In this document: positions 6,542 through 13,245 of the stretch, piece by piece
Numbering within the stretch: the stretch's first letter is position 1
Layout of the letters: each line of letters starts with the position of its first letter
Source of the DNA: an uncultured Streptococcus sp.
Lineage (GTDB): Bacteria; Bacillota; Bacilli; Lactobacillales; Streptococcaceae
Assembly (NCBI RefSeq): GCF_938036805.1
Contig: NZ_CALHWC010000061.1
Location: forward strand, 1-15,894
Reading direction: 5' to 3'
Length of the DNA stretch: 15,894 nucleotides
The notes under the pieces: generated by a model
Told to the model about the DNA's origin: nothing
Databases searched by the model: none
The model's input: the letters and a program-made list of their open reading frames with translations, nothing else
Position numbers and translations under genes: made by a program

Positions 6542-6850
6542 GAGAGTGGGACAGAAATCGGTAATTCGTTAGAATTCGATTTCGTCGTCCCACCTCCGCA
6601 CAGTTGAGTAGGGCTGTAAAAGCTGATGAAATCAGCGTAATAGAGCCTACTCAACCACTGCGTCTTGCTCGACAATCCAAAGACAATTGAGGAGTTTGGG
6701 ACAAAAAGATTTCAATTTTTAAAAATCTTAATTATTAAGCCCTTCAAATCTATAATTAAATGCGAAAAGCGAACAAAGCAGAATTCTGATTACCAGAAAA
6801 CTAGTTTTGTTCGCTTTTTATATTTGAGGTCGGACTTTTGTCCCAGCCTC
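6542..6850 (+). repeat. Composite repeat: copy 3 plus a nested second element
   Basis: 6542-6690 matches copies 1 and 2 up to the ACAATTGAG segment, including the first (6546-6593) and second hairpins. In hairpin 2 a C to T change in the right arm (AGCCT for AGCCC) still allows pairing with the left arm by shifting the bulge. After 6690 the sequence departs: GAGTTTGGGACAAAAAG begins what looks like another element with the same kind of end, and 6826-6850 supplies the shared right end (GGACTTTTGTCCCAGCCTC). TTGAGG occurs at both junctions (6687-6692 and 6824-6829). So copy 3 is either interrupted by a ~137-bp insertion or fused to a longer relative. Confidence 0.85.
6765..6818. repeat. Perfect 13-bp inverted repeat inside the composite element
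   Basis: AAAAGCGAACAAA (6765-6777) and its exact reverse complement TTTGTTCGCTTTT (6806-6818) around a 28-base loop that holds the palindrome CAGAATTCTG. T residues follow on the plus strand, and the left arm ends in AAAA, so it could work as a terminator on both strands between convergent genes. Confidence 0.75.
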
Positions 6851-6854
6851 TTTT
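6826..6854 (+). terminator. Terminator-like right end of composite repeat copy 3
   Basis: GAGG/CCTC and GGAC/GTCC pairs with TC opposite CAG, a TTTT loop, then TTTT. It is homologous to the ends of copies 1 and 2. It lies about 30 bases from the 3' end of the convergent minus-strand gene. Confidence 0.55.
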
Positions 6855-6886
6855 GATGATTATTTGGAATGTAAGTACGCTTTCTA

Positions 6887-8305
6887 TCAAGCAGCTAAGA
6901 GCAGGGGATAGAGATAGCAAAGTAGCGTGAAACTAATAAGGGCGTAGAAGATACCGATTCGGATCGCTTGGATGGGCTTGTAGAAACGAATCAGAGTCAG
7001 AATACACCAGACCAGTAGAACGAGGATAAACCAGGCTGAAATCAGGCGCAATGGTGTTGGACCATAAAGATAGATATAGATACCAAAGAGTTTCCAGCCA
7101 GCAAGCAAGGCCAGCAAAAAGGCGAAAATAAAGAGGATAGTGCTGGCTAGACGAGTACCTTTCTGGTCCCAGAGAGGTTTTTGAGCCAGCAAATAAAAGG
7201 CGGCTAGCACAGCGAAATTTAGAAGTGATACACGAACGAGTTGCCAGAAGCCAGCAACAGCAACGGTTGAGGCATTTTGTGGAGAAATGGTTTGGAGGCT
7301 AGTGCCAGCACTAAGGAGTTCGCTTAATTCTCCTAAACCAACGAGGAAAAAGAGAGCGTAGGTCAGGCAGAGACTACCGATGATGATATAGGCTGTAAAA
7401 GCAGGGAACATCCGCAGTGGCTGAATTTTATTTTGGAAGCTTTGGTAGGTAACTTTGATATTTTTTTGATTCAATAAGCCACCAACAATCAGACTGTAGA
7501 GATAAAGGCCGATAGGTAGGGCCAAAAAGAGGCGAAGAGCGATGGCATCTGTATCAAGATTAGCAAAAATCAAGTCAAAGAAAAGATGCAAGGCATCAGC
7601 TGTATCACTAAAGAAAAGAGCAAATCGATCAGAGACTTGGCTGAGTTGTGACCAAACGAAGAAGACAAGCATACCAGCAATAAGAAGGCTACTTGCTATC
7701 ATCGTACTTTGGACTGCTTTTTTAGAAGAATCGCTGTCTTCGGTAGTTGTATCTGAAATCTTGTCTCTCAGAGCAAAGACCTGAAGACCGGCGAAAAAGT
7801 TTCTAAAAGGTAGAATGACAAAGGCCTGAATGCTATCGTACCAAACCATGATCCCCAAGCGACCTTGATTGAGCCAACCGGTCCTCGATAGGATATAAAA
7901 AGAAAAGGAGATGTGGAGAGTCAAAGCTTGAAAAATCTCTAATTGCGGGTGAAAACCCCAGATACTGAGAGCCAGTGCCTGAGTCAGGCTGAGAATCAGG
8001 AAAAGATTGGACTCGAGCCCGGCAGAGGCCTCCTTTTCGATTTGAGGCAAGCTTGTCGGCGTTTTTCTTAATAACCACTCGGTCAGGCTAATCAAACCAA
8101 TCGCAATAGGAAAAAAGTAAATGCTCTTGTTGCCGTCAATGGCAACTGTATAAAAGTAGGCTAAAAAATAGAGAATGAGAGAGCTGATTCTAAAATTCTT
8201 CAGTTCCTTTATGTTTAAAGCTGAGAAGATGCTTTTTCGCTCTTCGCCTTTTTCAAAAGGAAGGTAGGGTTGCCCCGTCCTTTGTTCTTGTAATGGTGTT
8301 TCCAT
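6887..8305 (-). CDS. Large multi-pass membrane protein, DUF4153/DUF4173 type
   Basis: 472 aa. ATG at 8305 with GAGGAGG overlapping the end of the upstream regulator gene. A hydrophilic N-terminus (about 1-38) is followed by roughly ten to twelve hydrophobic segments (for example 40-57, 62-78, 101-117, 125-140, 205-222, 255-278, 303-325, 362-375, 388-404, 421-440, 449-470). The segment YLYGPTPLRL at ~412-421 and the preceding pattern match my memory of the DUF4153/DUF4173 integral membrane family, whose function is unknown. A soluble loop at ~180-200 is Asp/Ser/Thr-rich. It is last in an operon with a DUF2975 protein and a Cro-type regulator, only two bases after the regulator's stop, so the three are very likely made together. 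Confidence 0.85.
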   Translation of the reverse strand: METPLQEQRTGQPYLPFEKGEERKSIFSALNIKELKNFRISSLILYFLAYFYTVAIDGNKSIYFFPIAIGLISLTEWLLRKTPTSLPQIEKEASAGLESNLFLILSLTQALALSIWGFHPQLEIFQALTLHISFSFYILSRTGWLNQGRLGIMVWYDSIQAFVILPFRNFFAGLQVFALRDKISDTTTEDSDSSKKAVQSTMIASSLLIAGMLVFFVWSQLSQVSDRFALFFSDTADALHLFFDLIFANLDTDAIALRLFLALPIGLYLYSLIVGGLLNQKNIKVTYQSFQNKIQPLRMFPAFTAYIIIGSLCLTYALFFLVGLGELSELLSAGTSLQTISPQNASTVAVAGFWQLVRVSLLNFAVLAAFYLLAQKPLWDQKGTRLASTILFIFAFLLALLAGWKLFGIYIYLYGPTPLRLISAWFILVLLVWCILTLIRFYKPIQAIRIGIFYALISFTLLCYLYPLLLAA

Positions 8306-8307
8306 GA

Positions 8308-8526
8308 TTATTCCTCCTCAGTTTCATCTGTGATATATTCAAGAATATCGCCGGGTTGGCAGTCCAATTCCCGACAAAGGGCATTAAGTGTTGAAAAACG
8401 TATTGCCTTGGCTCGGTTATTTTTCAAGATGGACAAGTTGGCAGGGGTGAGGTCAATCAATTCTGCTAAGCGCCCAGCACTAATCCGTTTTTGAGCCATG
8501 ACAAGGTCTAAATTTATCTGAATCAT
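8308..8526 (-). CDS. Small Cro/C1-type HTH transcriptional regulator (YozG-like)
   Basis: 72 aa, essentially a single helix-turn-helix domain: LDLVMAQKRISAGRLAELID, then LTPANLSILKNNRAKAI as the turn and recognition helix, then FSTLNALCRELDCQPGDILEY. The acidic tail ends in EEE. ATG at 8526 has AGGAGGG directly upstream, overlapping the stop of the DUF2975 gene. Such single-domain regulators are typically dimers that often control their own operon. The pairing with a DUF2975 membrane protein is a recurrent arrangement in Firmicutes (for example, as I recall, yoaS-yozG in Bacillus). Candidate operator sites lie at the operon promoter (9059-9085). Confidence 0.93.
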   Translation of the reverse strand: MIQINLDLVMAQKRISAGRLAELIDLTPANLSILKNNRAKAIRFSTLNALCRELDCQPGDILEYITDETEEE

Positions 8527-8534
8527 AGTCCCTC

Positions 8535-9011
8535 CTAAATCGTGTAGTCTACTTCTTCTTGTAGCTCAATTGCCTTGCCAAAAGCATTGCGGATAACCCG
8601 AATAATCAAGGTTAAAATGCAGCAAGAAACGGCTACGAGGAGCATGGGCATATAGACTGTCAAGCCCATAAAGAAAGAAATGAGGGCGACCATTCCGACT
8701 TCCCAGCCCAGATAGCGCATATACTGTACATTCTGTCTGATAAAGACCTGATTTTTCCCGATGCGGCTGAGGAGCCGATAGAGATGTACGATACAGGTCA
8801 GAGCCAGACAGCCCAAGACATAGCCTAGAAGCAACAATATCCAATAGCGACTTTCTCCCTGAAAGAAAGGTGAGGGAAATTCGATGACTAGGCTGACTAC
8901 CCAAGGCCCGATGGCTATCAGGACAATGGAAGCAATAAATAAAATGCTGAGGCTGATTTTTGTAAGCACAATGCTTATATCTTCAGCTGTTTTTTGTCTT
9001 GTCTTTGACAT
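8535..9011 (-). CDS. DUF2975 membrane protein
   Basis: 158 aa from ATG 9011, preceded by GGAGGAA. An in-frame start at 9077 would lie upstream of the -10 box and is rejected. Four membrane segments at about 18-42, 56-79, 100-121 and 122-140. The cytosolic loop IGKNQVFIRQNVQYMRYLGW (~84-103) is the hallmark of DUF2975 proteins, whose function is unknown; they are usually coded next to a small YozG-type HTH protein, as here. First gene of the minus-strand operon. The membrane partner may sense an envelope signal or modulate the regulator; that is inference from the pairing only. Confidence 0.88.
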   Translation of the reverse strand: MSKTRQKTAEDISIVLTKISLSILFIASIVLIAIGPWVVSLVIEFPSPFFQGESRYWILLLLGYVLGCLALTCIVHLYRLLSRIGKNQVFIRQNVQYMRYLGWEVGMVALISFFMGLTVYMPMLLVAVSCCILTLIIRVIRNAFGKAIELQEEVDYTI

Positions 9012-9042
9012 GGATTCCTCCAAATAATTTCTATTTTTATTT

Positions 9043-9071
9043 ACTATAACACAAAATATATCGATAATCAA
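9043..9071 (-). promoter_or_regulatory. Promoter of the DUF2975-HTH-DUF4153/4173 operon
   Basis: Reading the minus strand: TTGATT (9071-9066), exact 17-bp spacer, TATAGT (9048-9043) preceded by TG one base before (extended -10). Expected start near 9036, leaving a leader of about 25 nt. Confidence 0.8.
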
Positions 9072-9085
9072 TAACAAAATATCGA
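9059..9085. promoter_or_regulatory. Candidate operator: two TATCGA sites 21 bp apart
   Basis: TATCGA occurs at 9059-9064 and 9080-9085, both preceded by A/T-rich bases, spaced 21 bp (two helical turns) so that both face the same side. The first lies in the promoter spacer, the second just upstream of the -35. It is plausible for autoregulation by the co-encoded HTH protein, but the surrounding DNA is very AT-rich and the match could be chance. Confidence 0.35.
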
Positions 9086-9207
9086 AAAATAATAAAAAAT
9101 TATCAAAAAACAGTAAAATTATTTTTTATAGGCGTTGAAAAAATAATAAATACCCGCTGGAATAGATGGAGAGAAAGTAAAGCTCTTGCCCCTTTAACTG
9201 ACTTTTT

Positions 9208-9216
9208 TGGTATAAT
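9208..9216 (+). promoter_or_regulatory. Extended -10 promoter of tatD-rnmV
   Basis: TGGTATAAT (TG-n-TATAAT). The best -35 candidate, TTGCCC at 9186-9191, is 19 bp away and weak. Leader about 23 nt with AAGGAAG before the tatD ATG. Confidence 0.75.
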
Positions 9217-9245
9217 GAAAGGCAGGAAATACAAGGAAGTAAAGC

Positions 9246-10016
9246 ATGAAAATTTTTGATACACACACGCATTTAAATGTGGAAGAATTTGCCGGGCGAG
9301 AGGCAGAGGAGCTCCAGCTAGCTGCAAAAATGGATGTCAGCAATATGAATGTTGTCGGTTTTGACCGGACGACCATTGAGCGCGCCTTGGAGTTGGCAGA
9401 CAATTATGAGCAGATTTACGCTACGATTGGCTGGCATCCGACTGAGGCTGGGACTTATGATGAGGCAGTGGAAGTCTATCTGCTGGACAAGCTTGCTCAT
9501 CCAAAAGTGGTGGCTCTGGGCGAGATTGGTCTGGATTATCACTGGATGACAGCGTCCAAGGAAGTGCAAGAGCGAGTATTTCGCCGACAAATCCAGCTGT
9601 CCAAAGAGTTAGATCTGCCCTTTGTCGTCCACACGCGCGACGCTTTAGAGGACACCTATGAGCTTATCAAGAGTGAGGGTGTAGGCCCTCGTGGCGGTAT
9701 CATGCACTCTTATTCGGGTTCTTTGGAAATGGCAGAGCGCTTTATCGAGCTGGGGATGATGATTTCCTTTTCTGGAGTTGTCACCTTTAAGAAAGCGACG
9801 GATATTCAAGAAGCTGCACAGAATCTGCCTTTGGACAAAATCCTCGTCGAGACGGATGCACCTTACTTGGCGCCTGTTCCCAAACGCGGCCGAGAAAACA
9901 AAACAGCCTATACCCGCTATGTTGTAGAGAAAATTGCAGAACTTCGTGGGCTGACTGTCGAAGAAGTAGCGCAGGCGACCTATGAAAATGCAAAGAAGGT
10001 GTTTGGGCTTGACTGA
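9246..10016 (+). CDS. tatD: TatD family metal-dependent hydrolase (DNase)
   Basis: 256 aa, cytosolic TIM-barrel hydrolase; TatD members are Mg-dependent 3'-5' exonucleases linked to DNA repair and decay, although the exact substrate of the Gram-positive members is less clear. All expected metal ligands are present: H7 and H9 in DTHTHLN, E93 in GEIGLDYH, H129 in VVHTRD, H154 in MHSYSG, D204 in ETDAPYL. Length is normal for the family. ATG at 9246 with AAGGAAG at correct spacing and its own extended -10 promoter. It overlaps rnmV by 8 bases if the TTG start of rnmV is used, so the two form one operon, as is usual in Firmicutes. Confidence 0.96.
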   Translation: MKIFDTHTHLNVEEFAGREAEELQLAAKMDVSNMNVVGFDRTTIERALELADNYEQIYATIGWHPTEAGTYDEAVEVYLLDKLAHPKVVALGEIGLDYHWMTASKEVQERVFRRQIQLSKELDLPFVVHTRDALEDTYELIKSEGVGPRGGIMHSYSGSLEMAERFIELGMMISFSGVVTFKKATDIQEAAQNLPLDKILVETDAPYLAPVPKRGRENKTAYTRYVVEKIAELRGLTVEEVAQATYENAKKVFGLD

Positions 10017-10578
10017 GAAGATGAAAATCCCTCAAGTGGTCGTTGTGGAAGGGCGTGATGACACAGCCAATCTCAAGCGCTATTTTGATGTTGAGACCTA
10101 TGAAACTAGAGGTTCTGCCATTAGCGATGCAGATATCGAGCGGATTCGCCGCCTGCAGAACTTGCATGGAGTCATTGTTTTTACAGATCCTGACTTCAAT
10201 GGCGAGCGGATTCGCCGTCTGATCATGACGGAAATTCCCGCTGTCCAACATGCCTTTCTCAAGCGTGACGAAGCAGCTCCCAAGTCTAAGACCAAAGGGC
10301 GCTCGCTAGGCATTGAGCATGCGAGTTTTGAAGACTTAAAGATAGCCCTCGCTGGAGTAACCAGCCATTTTGAGTCAAGCAGTGATTTTGATGTGACAAA
10401 GAATGACCTCATGCGGCTAGGCCTTCTCATGGGAAGCGACAGCCGTCAGCGTCGAGAGTATCTAGGCGAAGAGCTCCGCATCGGCTATTCTAACGGCAAG
10501 CAGCTGCTTAAACGCTTGGAATTGTTTGGCGTGACTTTGGCGGAAGTGGAAGAAACCATGCTCAAATATTCGGTCTAA
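10009..10578 (+). CDS. rnmV: Ribonuclease M5 (5S rRNA maturation)
   Basis: 189 aa. RNase M5 makes the final cuts in 5S rRNA precursors and has a Toprim catalytic domain at its N-terminus: E14 in VVVEGRDD and the DPD pair (D60, D62) in VFTDPDFNGER. The remaining C-terminal part matches streptococcal RnmV in my memory (GRSLGIEHASFEDLK, RIGYSNGKQLLKRLELFGVT). Two starts are possible: TTG 10009, which has GAAGGTG at 9995-10001 with 7-base spacing and overlaps the tatD stop, or ATG 10021, which has no usable ribosome binding site. I prefer the TTG. It is followed after 11 bases by an SDR gene instead of rsmA, its usual neighbour. Confidence 0.93.
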   Translation: MTEKMKIPQVVVVEGRDDTANLKRYFDVETYETRGSAISDADIERIRRLQNLHGVIVFTDPDFNGERIRRLIMTEIPAVQHAFLKRDEAAPKSKTKGRSLGIEHASFEDLKIALAGVTSHFESSSDFDVTKNDLMRLGLLMGSDSRQRREYLGEELRIGYSNGKQLLKRLELFGVTLAEVEETMLKYSV

Positions 10579-10589
10579 CAGAGTCAGAA

Positions 10590-11444
10590 ATGAAAAAAGT
10601 AATTATTACGGGCGGCAATAGCGGTATTGGCTACCAGGCTGCTAAACAGTTAGCTGAAAAGGGGTGGTCAGTGACCCTATTTTGCCGGCGAAAAGAAGCA
10701 GCTGAGCAAGCCTGTGAAAAAATCCGTCAACAAACAGGAAATCCGCATGTAGATTATATCTTGGTTGATTTATCTGAGATGAAGAGTGTCAGGAAAGCGG
10801 TAGAACAGTATATCCAAAAAGAAGAGACTTTAGATGTTTTAATTAACAATGCGGCTGATTTTGATTTATCGGTCAAAAAGCCGATTCTTACCAAAGACGG
10901 ATTGGAAAAGCAATTTGCGACCAATGTGGGCGCTCCCTTTTTACTTTCTATCTTGTTGAAGGGCTTGTTGGAACAGTCAGAAAGTGGTCGGATTGTTAAT
11001 ATTTCTTCCCAAGGGCTGGTGCTTTATCCTTTCATGAAGCTTGATTTTGAAAATTTATCTGGTCAAAAACATTACAGCTCTGCTAAGACTTATTATCAAA
11101 ATAAGCTGGCCTTGTTGATGCTGTCGCTTTATATGCGGAAACAGTGGAAAGGTATCAAGGTTCAGGCAATCCGTGTGACCAATGTCAAAGTAGATATGCG
11201 CCGCTATGATCACCTTAGCACTTTTTTGAAAAATCTGTATAAAATTAAGTCAAGATTTTCGATGAGTCCTGAAGAAATGGCAAAAGTCTATACAGCCTTA
11301 TCTACAGAAGATGGCTATGAGGGATTTTTGTATGACGAGAAATGCAAAGAAGTTAAGGCCAATGCATTTGCTTACGAGGAAGAAGGGCAGAAAAAACTTT
11401 ACACCTTGCTAGGGCAAATGACCTACGTAAAGGATAACGCATAA
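10590..11444 (+). CDS. Short-chain dehydrogenase/reductase (SDR)
   Basis: 284 aa classical SDR with a Rossmann fold. Cofactor motif TGGNSGIG at 7-14, with CRRKE following beta2 (Arg there favours NADP(H)), NNAA at 86-89, catalytic Ser at 139/140 (NISSQG) and Y168-x3-K172. The overall form resembles retinol-dehydrogenase/WWOX-like bacterial SDRs; the substrate cannot be told. Oddity: the usual PG motif after beta6 (HPG-type) is replaced by RVTNVKVDM. The start at ATG 10590 has no good Shine-Dalgarno and lies 11 bases after the rnmV stop, so translation may be coupled. This gene appears to be an addition to the tatD-rnmV-rsmA cluster. Product confidence is high, substrate unknown. Confidence 0.92.
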   Translation: MKKVIITGGNSGIGYQAAKQLAEKGWSVTLFCRRKEAAEQACEKIRQQTGNPHVDYILVDLSEMKSVRKAVEQYIQKEETLDVLINNAADFDLSVKKPILTKDGLEKQFATNVGAPFLLSILLKGLLEQSESGRIVNISSQGLVLYPFMKLDFENLSGQKHYSSAKTYYQNKLALLMLSLYMRKQWKGIKVQAIRVTNVKVDMRRYDHLSTFLKNLYKIKSRFSMSPEEMAKVYTALSTEDGYEGFLYDEKCKEVKANAFAYEEEGQKKLYTLLGQMTYVKDNA

Positions 11445-11479
11445 AGAATTATAAAATAGAGTCTATAAGGAGAATAGCA

Positions 11480-12886
11480 TTGGCTTGGTTTAATTTTGGG
11501 AAGAAAAAAGGAAAAATAGAAGCAACAAAAGAAGTTGTAAAAGAAACAAGCGCCTCTTTGGGAGTGTTTGACTTTTTTACGCTTGGAAAATCCGATCAGG
11601 TACTGATCTTGGGCCGATTGAAAGGAAACTTAAAGTTAGGCGACCGTCTACAAGTATGTAATCCTGGTGAAAGCTTTGAGTCTTTTGGCGTGCTGACGGT
11701 TGAAAAATTAAGCAATGGAAAAGAAGATTCTAACTTCTTGACAGACGAGCCCCTTGCCCATATTGTTGTAGCTGCATCTGAAATCGCAGGTCGACTTAAA
11801 AAGGGGAGTGTTCTCTACACGTCCAATATAGATGAGCGCCAGCTTTTATCTAGTTATACAGATGCCCTCTATACATCTTTTGTGGAAATGCAGAATGGAG
11901 ATATGAGCAATGAAGACTATCTGCGAGCTAGTTTAGAAGACAGTGTTGAAATTTTGCGTTTGTTCTTATGGGATTGTAGAGAAAATCGACAAAATGGGAG
12001 TGAAGAAGAATATCAAAAAAATCTGGCTAAAATTGCCTACCTTGAGGAAGTTGTCAGAGACAAGTTACTTGAAGCAGATGAGGTCTATGTAATTTATTCG
12101 CAATTAACAGGAGAGCCTTATATGTTTTCAAAGACATATGACAGAGGGGATGATGGCTACCTGTGTACAGATCCTTTGATTCACCTCTCAACTTCTCGTT
12201 GGTACCATCATTACAAAGAAACGTTTGACAGTCAGCCAAATACCGAAGTGAGACGGATTGAAAATACAGAGGACAAGGAGGCTATTAAAAACTTTTTGGG
12301 CTCCGCTTTTTACCTTAATGGTGCGCTAGGAATTATCATGAATTCCGATGATGTGTGCATCAAGGCTCAAAGCTTGGTAGAAGAACCTGATTTTTCTAAT
12401 CTTCCTTGGATCCAAGTGCCTGTTAGGAATCCTGATGTAGTGAGATGGCTACTTTTACTTGGACAGCTAGGTGAGCCAGATACAGAAGACAAACAGCTGG
12501 TTGACAGGCTTTATTATGGTTTCTTATCAAAGGCGGTACCTAAGGCTAAATTCCTCATTCCGGTGCGAAGAGGGGAGAATTTCCCTGAAGCGAGCGACGA
12601 GGCTAAGGAAGTAATATTAGAAAGAGGGGCTAGTCTAGATTTACCAGTTCGAGAAGGAAAAGAAGGCCGACAAGCTATCTCACTCTTTACAGACTGGAAA
12701 CGTCTGCAGATGGTTTTTGATGAAGAATGGGACGGAATGATTGAGCCGGCAGGAAATATGATTGCTATGTTTGACTACATTGTCAATGGAACACAGTATC
12801 TAAAAGCGGGATGTTACATAAGCCAAGAGTCTTTCAAAGAAATGGAAAAAATAAGCGCCGAGCTAAATGATACTCCAAAGCAGTAG
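11480..12886 (+). CDS. Translation-factor-like beta-barrel fused to SseB-like domains
   Basis: 468 aa; TTG 11480 with AAGGAG at 11467-11472. Not a protein I recognise as a whole. Residues 1-24 are Lys-rich. Residues ~26-116 read like the beta-barrel domain 2 of EF-Tu-type factors: VFDFFTLGKSDQVLILGRLK, NLKLGDRLQV, VLTVEKL, ending in IAGRLKKGSVLYTS. Residues ~125-195 look helical and acidic. Residues ~201-300 (VYVIYSQLTGEPY... GALGIIMNSDD) and ~345-445 (AKFLIPVR, LPVREGKEGRQAISLFTDWK, MIEPAGNMIAM) each resemble SseB-family domains, the second more clearly. No GTPase motifs, signal peptide or membrane segment, so probably a cytosolic binding protein. A 115-aa gene follows after 11 bases and is presumably co-expressed. 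Domain calls are by eye. Confidence 0.75.
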   Translation: MAWFNFGKKKGKIEATKEVVKETSASLGVFDFFTLGKSDQVLILGRLKGNLKLGDRLQVCNPGESFESFGVLTVEKLSNGKEDSNFLTDEPLAHIVVAASEIAGRLKKGSVLYTSNIDERQLLSSYTDALYTSFVEMQNGDMSNEDYLRASLEDSVEILRLFLWDCRENRQNGSEEEYQKNLAKIAYLEEVVRDKLLEADEVYVIYSQLTGEPYMFSKTYDRGDDGYLCTDPLIHLSTSRWYHHYKETFDSQPNTEVRRIENTEDKEAIKNFLGSAFYLNGALGIIMNSDDVCIKAQSLVEEPDFSNLPWIQVPVRNPDVVRWLLLLGQLGEPDTEDKQLVDRLYYGFLSKAVPKAKFLIPVRRGENFPEASDEAKEVILERGASLDLPVREGKEGRQAISLFTDWKRLQMVFDEEWDGMIEPAGNMIAMFDYIVNGTQYLKAGCYISQESFKEMEKISAELNDTPKQ

Positions 12887-12897
12887 AAGAGGTAAAA

Positions 12898-13245
12898 ATG
12901 AAGATCCTAGTTGACAGAATCTCTGTTAGTGCGGGAGATGACACTGTTCCACATAAGACAGAATATAAAGTGTCTGAAGAAATGACAGTTGAAGCTTTCT
13001 TTGCTTTTCTTGAAGAGGATAGTTATCTCCCTCTTGTTCAAGGAAATGATGTTGCATGGGAGCTTCGCAATATCAATGGGGAACAGGGAGCCTACTTTAC
13101 AAAAACAAAAGAGACGCTTCAAGCAGATGCCTTATTAAAGACAATGATTGAAGGGGCGAATGGTGACAACCAATTTGAGCTTACCATTCTACACCTGAAG
13201 CTTATTTTAATAGAAAAGAGAAAACATGAGAATTGCAGATTATAG
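12898..13245 (+). CDS. Small protein of unknown function, partner candidate of the SseB-like gene
   Basis: 115 aa; ATG 12898 with AGAGG just upstream and only 11 bases after the preceding stop. I do not recognise the family. No signal peptide or membrane segment. Predicted order by eye: strand (KILVDRISV), strand (KTEYKVSEEM), helix (TVEAFFAFLEED), strand (VAWELRN), strands (AYFTK, ELTILHLK). That is compatible with a small alpha/beta or beta-grasp-like fold, but weakly. The last ~14 residues (LILIEKRKHENCRL) are basic and come from the region overlapping rsmA by 20 bases. The coupling with the SseB-like gene upstream suggests the two act together. Confidence 0.75.
   Translation: MKILVDRISVSAGDDTVPHKTEYKVSEEMTVEAFFAFLEEDSYLPLVQGNDVAWELRNINGEQGAYFTKTKETLQADALLKTMIEGANGDNQFELTILHLKLILIEKRKHENCRL

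Noticed and set aside
6490..6856. Short open frames within repeat copy 3, on both strands
   Set aside because: Their sequence is the structured repeat itself and equivalent frames are not kept in copies 1 and 2.
9787..10251. 154-codon open frame on the minus strand across tatD/rnmV
   Set aside because: Both sense genes here have complete catalytic motifs; the antisense frame has no recognisable domain or start context.
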